Origin: Chloroflexota bacterium
GTDB lineage: Bacteria; Chloroflexota; Anaerolineae; UBA4142; SHND01
DNA: 51,564 bases
Direction: 5' to 3'
Assembly (NCBI GenBank): GCA_016209205.1
Contig: JACQWQ010000160.1
Span: 1-51,564, forward strand
A program made the translations under genes and the position numbers. Under the pieces are notes generated by a model, which worked only from the letters and a program-made list of their open reading frames with translations, did no database searches and was not told the DNA's origin. This document shows positions 30,563-39,181 of this stretch, in pieces (the first letter of the stretch is position 1; the number at the start of each line of letters is the position of its first letter).

Positions 30563-31984
30563 TTACAGCGCCCGGACAATCTCACGAAATTTGTCGCCGC
30601 GCTCAAACTCGTTCACAAACATTCCGAAACTCGCCGCGCCCGGCGAAAGTAAAACAATGTCGCCCACACGCGCGGCGTTTTTTCCCGACTCGACGGCTTG
30701 CTGCAATGATTTCGCGTGCGCGATGATTTGCGCCGCCGCGTTTGCCTGCGTCAATGCTTGTTCTATTTTTTCCGTCGCGTTCCCGTCCAACAAAATCACT
30801 CGCGCGTTCGTTTCCAAAATCGTCTTGGCCATCTCCGCGTACGGCAAGCCCTTGTCGTACCCGCCCACAATCAAATAAATTTTTCCCCCGCGCGGCGCGA
30901 GCGTTTTCAGAGCTGCAAATGTTCTTAATGCCGCAATCGTCGCGGTCGGCGCGGTCGCCGTCGTGTCGTTGATGTACTGCACGCCGTTCAATTCACGTAC
31001 GAGTTCCAAACGATGCGGCACACCGCGAAATTCGCGCAATGTTTCAGCAATTACGTCGAGCGGCGCGCCCCACGCGTGCGTAATCGCCATTGCGGCAAGC
31101 GCGTTCTCGATATTGTGCTCGCCCGCAATCAAATCCGCCGCGGGCAAAACATTTTGCTTTTTACCCTGCTCATTCCACACCAGCCAATCGCGTTCAAACA
31201 GTGCGCCATCTTTTAACGCGCGTGTGCGGCTGAACCAGATCACTTGCCCGATGGCTTTCGGTCGTAACCGTGTGCAAATCGGATTATCAAAGTTCAAAAT
31301 GACAAAATCACGCGGCGATTGGTGCAAAAAAATTTGCGCTTTAGCCCACGCGTATTCGTCCATGTCGCGATAGCGATTCAGATGGTCAGGATACACATTC
31401 GTGAGCACGGCAATGTGCGGGCTGCGTTTCAGTTCTTGAAACTCTTCGAGTTGAAACGACGACATTTCCAAAACGACGGGCGTATCCGCATCAATTTGAT
31501 CGAGCAGTTCCAGCGCCGACACGCGCAGATTGCCCGCCACAACCGTTTTGGGATTCGCGCGTTTCAAGATCGCGCCGGTCATCAGCGTCGTCGTCGTCTT
31601 GCCTTTGGTGCCCGTGATACCAATGACTTGGTCCATTCCGCGCGGCAGCAATTCGGTGAACAGCCCCAACTCCATGCGAATCGGTATTCCGCGTTCGCGC
31701 GCAATTTGCAAATAGCGCGATTCGCGCGGCACGCCCGGATTGCGCACAACCAAATCCGCGTTTTCAAAATCAGGCTCGCGATGTTCGCCCAACACAAATT
31801 CGAGCTGCGCCGTTTGCGGCACATTGCCCAACGCATCTAGCGTGGATTTCAATTCATCCGCTTTTTTAAGGTCCGTGACCGTAACCCGCGCGCCCTGTTT
31901 CAGCAGCCACCGCGTCACGCCCAGTCCGCCGCCGTGCAGACCGAGACCCATGACGAGGACGCGTTTGTTTTTCAAGTCAATCAT
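30563..31984 (-). CDS. murD: UDP-N-acetylmuramoyl-L-alanine--D-glutamate ligase
   Basis: Adds D-Glu to UDP-MurNAc-L-Ala; cytosolic, 473 aa. The N-terminal domain has KRVLVMGLGLHGGGLGVTRWL, a variant glycine-rich motif. The central Mur domain has the ATP loop ITGTKGKTTTTLM, LEMSSFQLEEF and NVYPDHLNRY. The C-terminal domain has HRLELVRELNGVQYINDTTATAP, in which the usual Asp-Ser after ND is replaced by Thr-Thr, and LSPGAASFGMFVNEFERGDKF. The HRLE and SPGAAS blocks identify MurD. Its ATG (31984) overlaps the end of a small upstream gene by 8 bp, so it is probably translationally coupled. Confidence 0.95.
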   Translation of the reverse strand: MIDLKNKRVLVMGLGLHGGGLGVTRWLLKQGARVTVTDLKKADELKSTLDALGNVPQTAQLEFVLGEHREPDFENADLVVRNPGVPRESRYLQIARERGIPIRMELGLFTELLPRGMDQVIGITGTKGKTTTTLMTGAILKRANPKTVVAGNLRVSALELLDQIDADTPVVLEMSSFQLEEFQELKRSPHIAVLTNVYPDHLNRYRDMDEYAWAKAQIFLHQSPRDFVILNFDNPICTRLRPKAIGQVIWFSRTRALKDGALFERDWLVWNEQGKKQNVLPAADLIAGEHNIENALAAMAITHAWGAPLDVIAETLREFRGVPHRLELVRELNGVQYINDTTATAPTATIAALRTFAALKTLAPRGGKIYLIVGGYDKGLPYAEMAKTILETNARVILLDGNATEKIEQALTQANAAAQIIAHAKSLQQAVESGKNAARVGDIVLLSPGAASFGMFVNEFERGDKFREIVRAL

Positions 31985-32204
31985 CTTGAGCTTGCGTCAC
32001 AACTTCAAGCACGCGCATCATACATAACTTGTTCGAGACGTAACCATATTTTATCCGACGCATCAATTCAGCCGCAAGCAATCTTTCTTCAGGAGTTTTT
32101 GAATGCCAAAAATCTTTGTCAGTTCGCTTCAAGTCATCAAGCGTAATTCCGCGCGCGGCTAATTTTGCAATGAGCTCTTGATGCATAGACTTGCTTGTCT
32201 CCAT
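31977..32204 (-). CDS. Small protein resembling the ERL antitoxin-like family
   Basis: About 75 aa, core IAKLAARGITLDDLKRTDKDFWHSKTPEERLLAAELMRRIKYG. The pattern of a Trp followed by K/xTPEERLxAxExxRR is common in small bacterial proteins encoded next to nucleotidyltransferase-type toxins, but no toxin partner is present here. It overlaps the murD start by 8 bp and follows mraY by 36 bp. Possible starts are at 32216, 32204 and 32186; the first falls in an 8-mer repeat. I chose 32204 with low certainty. It may simply be a small co-translated protein of unknown function. Confidence 0.6.
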   Translation of the reverse strand: METSKSMHQELIAKLAARGITLDDLKRTDKDFWHSKTPEERLLAAELMRRIKYGYVSNKLCMMRVLEVVTQAQDD

Positions 32205-32244
32205 GTGACCATCCAACTATCCGACCATCCGACCAACCGACTAG
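32205..32244. repeat. Octanucleotide repeat, GACCATCC type
   Basis: Four degenerate copies (GACCATCC, AACTATCC, GACCATCC, GACCAACC) lie between mraY and the small gene. The array covers the first nucleotides past the mraY stop. Confidence 0.65.
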
Positions 32245-33224
32245 AGCAACGCCAATGCCACCCCCAACATCGCCGCCAACAAACCGACGAGCCAAAAACG
32301 CTGTACGACTTGAGTTTCCGACCAGCCCATCAGAATAAAGTGATAATGAATCGGCGCCATCTTGAAAATGCGTTTGCCCTTGGTCAGTTTGAAATAGGAT
32401 ACTTGCAAAATCACCGAAACCATTTCGGCGACAAAAATAATGCCCACCAACGGCAGCAAGAGCCACTGCCCGGTCATCAGTGCGACGACTGCCAGCGTCG
32501 AACCCAACGCGAGCGAACCGACATCGCCCATGAACAATTCTGCGGGATGCGCGTTGTACCAGAGAAACGCGAGCAGCGCGCCGACCATGATGAAACAAAA
32601 CGTCACCAAATAAATCTGCTGCTGCAAATAGGCAATCACCCCGTACGCCGCAAATCCGAACGCCGTCACCCATCCCGCGAGCGAATCCAGTCCGTCCGTA
32701 AAATTTACCGCATTCGACGAACCGACGATGATAAACATCGCGATCGGAATGTAAATCAAACCGAGATTAATTTTCTGCGCCACCGTCGGAATCGCAATGC
32801 TGTGAATGTCGAGCGGGAAATACAAGATCAGTGCAATGATGAACGCCAACACCGTTTGCACCAGAATTTTATAGCGTCCCAACAAACCGACCGCGCCGTG
32901 TGCGCCGCGCAAGCCCGTCCAATCGTCAAACGCGCCCAACGCGCCGTATCCGATCATCGTCATCAGCGGCACCAGAATCGAACCGCCGATCAATGTGCCG
33001 CCGGTAAGATTGTAAATGTTCAGCGTGACCGTAATGATGATCACGGGCACAATGATCATGATGCCGCCCATCGTCGGCGTACCCATTTTCAGTTGATTCG
33101 AGCCGGGTTCTTCGATGCGAATCTGTTTGCCGACGCGATTCGCGCGCAGCCAACGAATTAATGGCGCCCCCCAAATGACGGCGAGCAGAAAAGAAAGTGT
33201 ACCAAGTGCAAGAGGGATAGACAT
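32241..33224 (-). CDS. mraY: Phospho-MurNAc-pentapeptide translocase
   Basis: Integral membrane enzyme that moves phospho-MurNAc-pentapeptide to undecaprenyl phosphate, forming lipid I; 327 aa with about ten spans. Motifs: KMGTPTMGGIMI, the Asp pair GAFDDWTG, SSNAVNFTDGLDSLAG, the AELFMGDVGSLALGS loop and the C-terminal PIHYHFILMGWSETQVVQRFW. All are characteristic of MraY rather than WecA. It begins at the ATG at 33224, just after a palindromic element separating it from murF. Confidence 0.97.
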   Translation of the reverse strand: MSIPLALGTLSFLLAVIWGAPLIRWLRANRVGKQIRIEEPGSNQLKMGTPTMGGIMIIVPVIIITVTLNIYNLTGGTLIGGSILVPLMTMIGYGALGAFDDWTGLRGAHGAVGLLGRYKILVQTVLAFIIALILYFPLDIHSIAIPTVAQKINLGLIYIPIAMFIIVGSSNAVNFTDGLDSLAGWVTAFGFAAYGVIAYLQQQIYLVTFCFIMVGALLAFLWYNAHPAELFMGDVGSLALGSTLAVVALMTGQWLLLPLVGIIFVAEMVSVILQVSYFKLTKGKRIFKMAPIHYHFILMGWSETQVVQRFWLVGLLAAMLGVALALL

Positions 33225-33238
33225 GAGTACGATTGGTT

Positions 33239-33305
33239 GTCATTTCGAGCGGAGCGAGAAATCTCTTGCGCCAAAACCAAGATTTCTCGCTCCGCTCGAA
33301 ATGAC
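33239..33305. repeat. Dispersed inverted-repeat element, GTCATTTCGA type (copy 1)
   Basis: A near-perfect palindrome with about 27-bp arms: GTCATTTCGAGCGGAGCGAG and its complement, with a short CTTGCGCCAAAACC-like centre. It fills the murF-mraY spacer. Two further copies lie at 44422-44765 and 49248-49337. Confidence 0.85.
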
Positions 33306-33312
33306 ATTCACG

Positions 33313-34779
33313 CTAGTGCGCCCTTCCTCCGTGTCCTTCCGTGTCCAACGCCAACGCTTGCACAATCTCTTCCATCTGTGCGCCGCGCGAACCTTTGATC
33401 AAAACCACATCGCCGTGACGCGCCACTTGACGCAGCTGTTCAATCGCCTGCGCGTTGTCGTGTGCGTAATACACTTGAGCGTGCCCCTCCAACTGCGCCG
33501 CCTCGCCAATCAACTTGCCCAGCTGGCCGACCGCAATAATAATATCCGCCACCTCTGCCGCGCGAATGCCGACCAACGAATGTCCTTCTTGTTCGTACGC
33601 GCCCAATTCGCGCATGTCGCCCAACACGGCGATTTTTCGTTCGCTCATTTCCGCGAGCAGATTCAATGCCGCAAGCGTCGAAGGCGGGCTGGCATTGTAC
33701 GTATCATCCAAAAGCGTGATGCCGTTTTCGCCCGGCACGGCAATCAAACGCAATTGCGCCGAAACATCTTTCAAGCCGTTGAGAATTTCTTCCCACGACA
33801 AACCTTGCACCAACCCGACCGCCGACGCCGCGAGCGCGGTATGGACGCTGTGCTGTCCGAGCAGCGGCACACGCACGTGCAAATGCGTGTCGCGATGATG
33901 CAGGATAAACTCCATCCCCTCCAAACCCTGACCCGCGATCTCGTCCGCCCACACATCGTTCGCGCGACTCAAACCGAACGTCATCACCTGCGCGTTGGTC
34001 TTGCCGCGCATGGATAGCACGCGCGCATCATCGCCGTTGAGAATCGCCCAACCGTCGGCGGGGAGAGCTTGCACCAATTCTGCTTTCGCGTCGGTAATAT
34101 CTTCAATCGCGCCGAGCCGTTCCAGGTGAATCGGTGCGACGAGTGTGACAACCCCAATCACGGGCTGGGCAATGTTGCACAGCGTTGTGATTTCGCCGGG
34201 CGCATACATGCCCATCTCGAGGACGGCGCGTTCGTGCGCTTCGTTCAGATTGAAAATCGTCAGCGGCAAACCCGTTTCGCTGTTGAGATTGCCTTGACTT
34301 TTTAAGGTGCGATAACGCTGCTTGAGCACAGCCCAAATCAATTCTTTGGTCGAAGTTTTTCCGACGCTGCCCGTCACGCCGATGACTTGCAGGTTTGTAA
34401 ATTTGCGCCGCCAGTAGGCAGCAAAATTTTGCAAAGCCACCAAACTATCGTTTGTTACAAAAAGCGGGATGCCTGCGACGTGAAAGCCGGGGTCCGGTTG
34501 TAACCCGGCGACATCTATTAAAGTTAGACTGCCTCCGAACCCCAGCTCGCGCGCGCGCGCGTTTCCGATGATGGCGATTGCGCCGCGCGCCAACGCTTCG
34601 CCAATAAACTGATGCCCATCGAGCGCTTCACCCTTTAGCGCAAAAAACACCGACCCCGGTATTACTTGCCGCGAATCTATCGCCACTTGCCGTATGCGCT
34701 CATTCATGAGCGCCGCAACCGACTCGCTACCCGATGGTTTGGTTCCCGTTAAAGCTTGATACAAATCGCCGAGCAACAT
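33313..34779 (-). CDS. murF: UDP-MurNAc-tripeptide--D-alanyl-D-alanine ligase
   Basis: Adds D-Ala-D-Ala to complete the pentapeptide; cytosolic, 488 aa. The N-terminal domain has IRQVAIDSRQVIPGSVFFALKGEALDGHQFI. The ATP loop is GVTGSVGKTSTKEL, followed by NLNSETGLPLTI and LEMGMYAPGEI. The C-terminal part has LLDDTYNASPPSTLAALNLL, LGDMRELGAYEQEGH and VLIKGSRGAQMEEIV. The DDTYNASP and GSRGAQME motifs separate MurF from MurE. It is preceded by a long heptamer array and a small gene where murE would be expected. Confidence 0.97.
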   Translation of the reverse strand: MLLGDLYQALTGTKPSGSESVAALMNERIRQVAIDSRQVIPGSVFFALKGEALDGHQFIGEALARGAIAIIGNARARELGFGGSLTLIDVAGLQPDPGFHVAGIPLFVTNDSLVALQNFAAYWRRKFTNLQVIGVTGSVGKTSTKELIWAVLKQRYRTLKSQGNLNSETGLPLTIFNLNEAHERAVLEMGMYAPGEITTLCNIAQPVIGVVTLVAPIHLERLGAIEDITDAKAELVQALPADGWAILNGDDARVLSMRGKTNAQVMTFGLSRANDVWADEIAGQGLEGMEFILHHRDTHLHVRVPLLGQHSVHTALAASAVGLVQGLSWEEILNGLKDVSAQLRLIAVPGENGITLLDDTYNASPPSTLAALNLLAEMSERKIAVLGDMRELGAYEQEGHSLVGIRAAEVADIIIAVGQLGKLIGEAAQLEGHAQVYYAHDNAQAIEQLRQVARHGDVVLIKGSRGAQMEEIVQALALDTEGHGGRAH

Positions 34780-34785
34780 GTTTCA

Positions 34786-35031
34786 GGTTTCAGGTCTCAG
34801 GTTTCACGTCTCACGTTTGACGCTTCACGTTTCACGCCTCACGTTTGACGTTTCACGTCTCACGTCTCACGTTTGACGTTTCACGTCTCACGTCTCACGT
34901 TTCACGCTTCACGTTTCACGCCTCACGTTTCACGCCTCACGTTTCACGCCTCACGTTTCACGCCTCACGTTTCAGGTTTCACGTTTCAGGTTTCACGCTT
35001 CACGTTTGACGTTTCACGCTTGACCCTTCAT
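34786..35031. repeat. Largest heptanucleotide array, CACGTTT type
   Basis: About 245 bp made of more than 30 degenerate 7-mers (CACGTTT, CACGTCT, CACGCCT, GACGTTT, CAGGTTT). It lies immediately upstream of murF and downstream of the 112-aa open frame. Confidence 0.9.
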
Positions 35032-35051
35032 TGCATTCAGGGCAGGCAGCT

Positions 35052-35390
35052 TCAACGCTTGAACGTGCCCACTTGCTCGACGGCAAACGTTCCCACATCA
35101 CGTATCAATTCGTGTTCTTGGACGAACGATTCCCATTCCTGTACGACCGGTTCGACCCGCGTCCGTGTCTCTATGCGCAATTCGTAACGCAGATAGGCGA
35201 GCAAGTGCAGCGTGTCCATTGTCGCATAAACGATCTCGTCCTGTGCAAAGGCGACGATTTCGCGCGCGCCCTGGCGCAAACTTGCCGCCGCGCGCCGCCA
35301 AACACTCGGCTCGCACTTTGCCGCGCGTTTCGCTTTTGGTTTGTACCCGCGCGTAACCCCTGCCGTACGATTTGCGATTGCCATCTGCAA
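35052..35390 (-). CDS. Small basic protein of unknown function in the murE position
   Basis: A 112 aa open frame, MQMAIANRTAGVTRGYKPK at the N-terminus, basic over the first 45 residues, then a mixed alpha-helical part (AREIVAFAQDEIVYATMDTLHLLAYLRYELRIETR). Composition looks protein-like, and the frame has the strand of the cluster. It is flanked on both sides by repeat arrays. I recognise no family and it has no Mur ligase motif. It could be a genuine cluster gene or a chance frame. Confidence 0.5.
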   Translation of the reverse strand: MQMAIANRTAGVTRGYKPKAKRAAKCEPSVWRRAAASLRQGAREIVAFAQDEIVYATMDTLHLLAYLRYELRIETRTRVEPVVQEWESFVQEHELIRDVGTFAVEQVGTFKR

Positions 35391-35394
35391 TTCT

Positions 35395-35745
35395 CCAGTT
35401 ACTGATTACTGTTCACGCCGTAATGGCGAATGTTGTGCAACCTCGCACAGCTGGGCAGGCACAAGGCACTGCCCCTACGAATTTACACAATTCTCGACAT
35501 ACTACCCTGTCCACTGATTACTGTTCACTGTTCACTGATTACTGTTCACTGTTCACTGATTACTGTTCACTGTCCACGCCGTAATGGCGAATGTTGTGTA
35601 ACCTCGCACAGCTGGGCAGGCACAAGGCACTGCCCCTACGAATTTACACAATTCTCGACATACTACCCTGTCCACTGATTACTGATTACCGTCCACTGAT
35701 AACTGATTACCGTCCACTGATAACTGATTACCGTCCACTGCTCAC
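35395..35745. repeat. Repeat block: two 110-bp direct repeats within ACTGATT heptamers
   Basis: No gene lies between the 112-aa frame and ftsI. Two nearly identical copies of about 110 bp (35414-35523 and 35575-35684; I saw one mismatch) contain a palindrome-like GGGCAGGCACAAGGCACTGCCC core. They are separated and followed by ACTGATT/ACTGTTC heptamers, which reach the ftsI stop. Confidence 0.85.
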
Positions 35746-37469
35746 TTGATTTTGTTCCGCACGTCATCCGGCGGCAAACCGGTCAATTGTGCGATTTGCT
35801 GCGCGACGGCGGCGAAAATCGGCGACGCCACTTGTGAACCCCAGGGCGATTTTTGTGGGCGGTCAATTTTCACCAAAATCACATACTGCGGATTATCGGC
35901 GGGAAAATATCCGCCGAACGATGCAATCGTCCATTTCGGATCATACCCGCCCGGCACCGGAATTTGCGCGGTGCCGGTCTTGCCCGTGATTTTGTAACCG
36001 GGCAAATTCGCCTTGTTCGTGGATTCCGTCAAAATAGATTTGGACAAAATATCCGTGACCGCGTTTGCCGTTTCCGGTTTCAACACTCGACGCAGCACGC
36101 GCGGCGAACGCACTTCGACCGAACCATCGGGATGAATGATGCGATCCACGATGTACGGGCGCATCAAGTTGCCGCCGTTTGCGATAACTGCGAGCGCATT
36201 CGCCATTTGCAGCGGCGTCGTCGCAATCCCCTGCCCGAACGAATTCGTGCCCAGGTCCGATTCGTACCAAATCCCGTCGCCCGGATTTTTTACCGTGCCG
36301 GGAATTTCGCCCGCGAGGTCCACATTGCTCAACGAGCCAAAACCAAAATCGTGCAGGTATTGATAAAATGTTTTTGCGCCCGTCGCCAACGCGATTTTCG
36401 ACGCAATTACGTTCAGCGATTTCGCCATCGCGGTCACGAGGTCAACGTTGCCATATCCTCTGCGGTCGGAGTTGTAAATCGTGCGCCCGCCGATAATGAC
36501 CGCCCCCGGATCATTCAACACGACGCCGCGCGAAATCTTGCCGGAATCCAAACCGGTCGCGAGCGTAATCGCTTTGAATACGGAGCCCGGCTCGTACGGC
36601 AAGCTCACGACCGGATCGGCGTACGCGTCAATTTTCGTCGTCGCAAAGGCATTTACATCGGGGGCGGGAAAACTGGCAAGCGCCAAAATTTTTCCCGTGC
36701 GCGGTTCCAAAATCAGAATCTGCCCGCTCTTGGCGTTAAACTCCTGCACCCCGCGCGCCAGTTCGCGTTCGGCGATATTTTGAATCGCGCTGTTGAGCGT
36801 CAAAACGATGCTCGACCCGTCAAACGCGGGCGACCCTTGCGGCAAATCAAACGGCAGGGTTTCGTCGCCAATCGCATCCGCTTCGGCGCGAATTTGCCCG
36901 TCGCGCCCGCGCAAAATTTCATCGTAATACTGTTCGACGCCGTACGCGCCCTCACGACTCGCGCTCGCAAAGCCGATGACGTGCGCCGCCAGCGAGCTGC
37001 CGGGATAACGGCGATTCGGTTTGGCAATGAAATCAATCGCGCCAATTTTGCCCGCATTGCGCAGCGCCGTCAGTTCTTTGCCCGCGTTGACCGGCGCGTT
37101 GAGCGTGAGCATGACCGTGCTTTCCTGCGACGATAATTTTTGAACCAGTTCGGCTTCGCTCAAGTTCAGCACCGGCGCGAGCACTTGCGCCTGCTCTTTT
37201 GGATTGTCAATGAGCTTGGGATGCGCCGCGACCTCGTAACTGTAAATATCCGTCGCCAACAAAACACCATCGCCCGTGAGAATATCCCCGCGCCGCGCAT
37301 AATCGGTGATCGTCCGCTCGCGCAAATTCAATGCCAACTTGTTCAAATCGTCGTGACGCACCATTTGCCAATAGCCGAGCCGCACGGTAATCACCAACGC
37401 GGCGGCGACCATGATCGCAAACAACACGTACGAGCGGCGCGAGAATTGGGCGGGCGTTAAGGCAGACAC
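35742..37469 (-). CDS. ftsI: Class B penicillin-binding protein (FtsI / PBP3 type)
   Basis: Septal peptidoglycan transpeptidase partnering FtsW, 575 aa. One N-terminal membrane span (about 14-32) precedes the pedestal domain (RRGDILTGDGVLLATD, YGVEQYYDEILRGRDG). The transpeptidase domain has all three active-site motifs: S296-V-F-K299 (EPGSVFK), S351-L-N353 and K497-T-G499. There are no PASTA domains at the C-terminus, which ends at LTGLPPDDVRNKIK. Its place after ftsL and near ftsW supports FtsI over an elongation PBP. Confidence 0.95.
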   Translation of the reverse strand: MSALTPAQFSRRSYVLFAIMVAAALVITVRLGYWQMVRHDDLNKLALNLRERTITDYARRGDILTGDGVLLATDIYSYEVAAHPKLIDNPKEQAQVLAPVLNLSEAELVQKLSSQESTVMLTLNAPVNAGKELTALRNAGKIGAIDFIAKPNRRYPGSSLAAHVIGFASASREGAYGVEQYYDEILRGRDGQIRAEADAIGDETLPFDLPQGSPAFDGSSIVLTLNSAIQNIAERELARGVQEFNAKSGQILILEPRTGKILALASFPAPDVNAFATTKIDAYADPVVSLPYEPGSVFKAITLATGLDSGKISRGVVLNDPGAVIIGGRTIYNSDRRGYGNVDLVTAMAKSLNVIASKIALATGAKTFYQYLHDFGFGSLSNVDLAGEIPGTVKNPGDGIWYESDLGTNSFGQGIATTPLQMANALAVIANGGNLMRPYIVDRIIHPDGSVEVRSPRVLRRVLKPETANAVTDILSKSILTESTNKANLPGYKITGKTGTAQIPVPGGYDPKWTIASFGGYFPADNPQYVILVKIDRPQKSPWGSQVASPIFAAVAQQIAQLTGLPPDDVRNKIK

Positions 37470-37486
37470 TGTTAGTGCTGAGGACC

Positions 37487-37526
37487 GAGGACTGAGGACT
37501 GAGAGTACTCTCAGTCCTCAGTCCTC
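37487..37526. repeat. 40-bp perfect palindrome of GAGGACT heptamers
   Basis: GAGGACT units run into their exact complement (AGTCCTC) with no spacer; the centre of symmetry is between 37506 and 37507. It lies between ftsL and ftsI. Confidence 0.9.
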
Positions 37527-37538
37527 TGCACTCATTAC

Positions 37539-38060
37539 TCATCTCGTTTGCGCGTTCACGTAATCGGACAGATTTCCCAATCCTAGTACGGACAACAATT
37601 CTTCCCACACGGAAGCGTCGGTGGTTTCATAAACTTGCGGGGCAGCATCCGTATTGCCTTCGGGCAAAAACGCCGGCATCAATTCATTCGGCGGCGGTTG
37701 AATCCACGGCATCTCGGCGTACACGACGCGTTTGGCGGGCGCGAGGCCCAATTTGCGCGCGCGCTGTTCGATTGCGCTGGGCGACGCGAGCGCGGCGATT
37801 TCGTAGCGCAGCTGCGCGTTCTCGCGTTCGATTTCCTGAATTTTCAATTGCTTGACGCGCAAATCACGCGCGATCAACGCCGCATTCGACGATTGCATCA
37901 AATACACCAACGCGAAAAAAATAAAAGCCATCAGCGCCGCCAGCGCGATCCGCATGGTGCCAAAAGAGGGCAGCGTTTCCCACCGCGCGCGCGCTTGCTC
38001 GACTAGTTCTTGATATTTAGTTTCAATCCGTTCTCGCCAACGCGCTAGAATACGTTTCAT
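37539..38060 (-). CDS. ftsL: FtsL/DivIC-like cell division protein
   Basis: A 173 aa bitopic protein. A basic cytoplasmic N-terminus (1-34) precedes one span (about 36-56: MRIALAALMAFIFFALVYLM), then a predicted coiled coil (RDLRVKQLKIQEIERENAQLRYEIAAL, about 65-92) and the SAIEQRARKLGLAPAKRVVYAEMP motif. That motif is typical of FtsL/DivIC/FtsB proteins. The C-terminal 50 residues are acidic and not conserved. Position between rsmH and ftsI is the ftsL slot. By sequence alone FtsL and DivIC are hard to separate. Confidence 0.85.
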   Translation of the reverse strand: MKRILARWRERIETKYQELVEQARARWETLPSFGTMRIALAALMAFIFFALVYLMQSSNAALIARDLRVKQLKIQEIERENAQLRYEIAALASPSAIEQRARKLGLAPAKRVVYAEMPWIQPPPNELMPAFLPEGNTDAAPQVYETTDASVWEELLSVLGLGNLSDYVNAQTR

Positions 38061-38065
38061 GTCTT

Positions 38066-38199
38066 GTGTAACCGTTCGCCTATCGCCTATCGCGTATCGC
38101 TTGACTATCCGACCATCCGACCATCCGACATTCTAACTACTGATTACTGATCACTGATCACTCTATCTCTCCATCACTCCATCACTCCCGCTCTCCCTC
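38066..38199. repeat. Composite 7-8-mer arrays between rsmH and ftsL
   Basis: Successive blocks are CGCCTAT/CGCGTAT, then GACCATCC, then ACTGATC/ACTGATT, then CTCCATCA-type units. Each block is two to four copies. There is no gene. Confidence 0.75.
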
Positions 38200-39057
38200 T
38201 TACACCCTCTTCGCCACTCGCAATTTCGCGCTTCGCGCGCGCGGATTCTCGCGCGTTTGTTGATACGTCGGTTGAATCGGATGTTTCGTCAAATTGCGCC
38301 ACTGCGCGTTATTTTTGAAAAAACTTTTTACGATGCGGTCTTCTAACGAATGAAAAGTAATGATGGCGACGCGTCCGCCCTGCTCGACAACTTGTGCCAA
38401 TTGCGGCAAAACATTTTCCACGTTCTCCAATTCGTGATTCACCGCGATGCGCAGCGCCTGAAACGTGCGCGTCGCCGGATGAATTTTGCCGTGCCGTCCC
38501 ACTGTCCGCTCGATCAAATCCGCCAGCTCGTGCGCCGAGTGCAGCGGGCGATATTCACAAATCACGCGCGCAATTTTGTGTGAGGCGCGTTCTTCGCCGT
38601 ATTCAAAAATCAGGTCGGCGAGTTCTGCTTCGTCCCATTTATTCACAATTTCGGCGGCGGTAAGCTCGGTGCGGTCGTCCATGCGCATGTCGAGTGAATC
38701 GCTTGTAAACGCAAAGCCGCGCGCCGGATTCGCCAATTGCATCGAGGACAAACCAAAATCGAGCAGCACACCGTCGGCGGGAATCCAGCCGTATTGCGTC
38801 GCGACGGTTTTGATTTGTGTAAAGTTCGAACGCACGAGCACAGCGCGTTCGCCAAAGGGCTGGAGAGTTTGACGCGCCAGTTCGAGGGCGTCGAGATCGC
38901 CGTCGAGTCCCAGTAATTTTCCGTCGGGCGCCGACGCGTTGAGAATCGCTTCCGCATGTCCACCCGCGCCCACCGTCCCGTCAATATATTTCCCCCCCCC
39001 CTTGGGCGCGAGCGCGTGGATTACCTCGTCGAGCAAAACGGGAACATGCGGCTTCAT
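38200..39057 (-). CDS. rsmH: 16S rRNA (cytosine-1402 N4) methyltransferase
   Basis: SAM-dependent methylation of 16S rRNA C1402, 285 aa. The start ATG at 39057 (MKPHVPVLLDEVIHAL) follows TAGGAAATT; the longer frame lies in a repeat array. Motifs: the SAM-binding region KYIDGTVGAGGHAEAIL, GLDGDLDAL, DGVLLDFGLSSMQL, PARGFAFTSDSLDMRMD and IAVNHELENVENVLPQ near HSLEDRIVKSFF. Codons 19-22 (KGGG) contain a run of exactly ten G (38992-39001) just before the SAM motif, a slippage-prone site. Confidence 0.95.
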   Translation of the reverse strand: MKPHVPVLLDEVIHALAPKGGGKYIDGTVGAGGHAEAILNASAPDGKLLGLDGDLDALELARQTLQPFGERAVLVRSNFTQIKTVATQYGWIPADGVLLDFGLSSMQLANPARGFAFTSDSLDMRMDDRTELTAAEIVNKWDEAELADLIFEYGEERASHKIARVICEYRPLHSAHELADLIERTVGRHGKIHPATRTFQALRIAVNHELENVENVLPQLAQVVEQGGRVAIITFHSLEDRIVKSFFKNNAQWRNLTKHPIQPTYQQTRENPRARSAKLRVAKRV

Positions 39058-39059
39058 CA

Positions 39060-39181
39060 ATTTCCTAATCGCGTATCGCGTATCGCAAATCGCAAATCGC
39101 ACTATCGCACTACCGCACTATCGCACTACCGCACTATCGCACTATCGCACGATTGCACTACCGCACTACCGCACTACCGCA
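39060..39181. repeat. Repeat array, GCACTACC octamers with GCGTATC/GCAAATC heptamers
   Basis: Occupies the mraZ-rsmH spacer: about four 7-mers (GCGTATC, GCAAATC), then about ten 8-mers alternating GCACTATC and GCACTACC, reaching the mraZ stop. Confidence 0.85.

Noticed and set aside
34786-35031. Possible CRISPR or origin iterons
   Set aside because: The 7-bp period, degeneracy and lack of spacers rule out CRISPR. There is no dnaA gene or DnaA-box cluster nearby.
39058-39102. Longer RsmH starting at 39102
   Set aside because: The extension is translated repeat array; the ATG at 39057 has an AGGAA ribosome-binding site.
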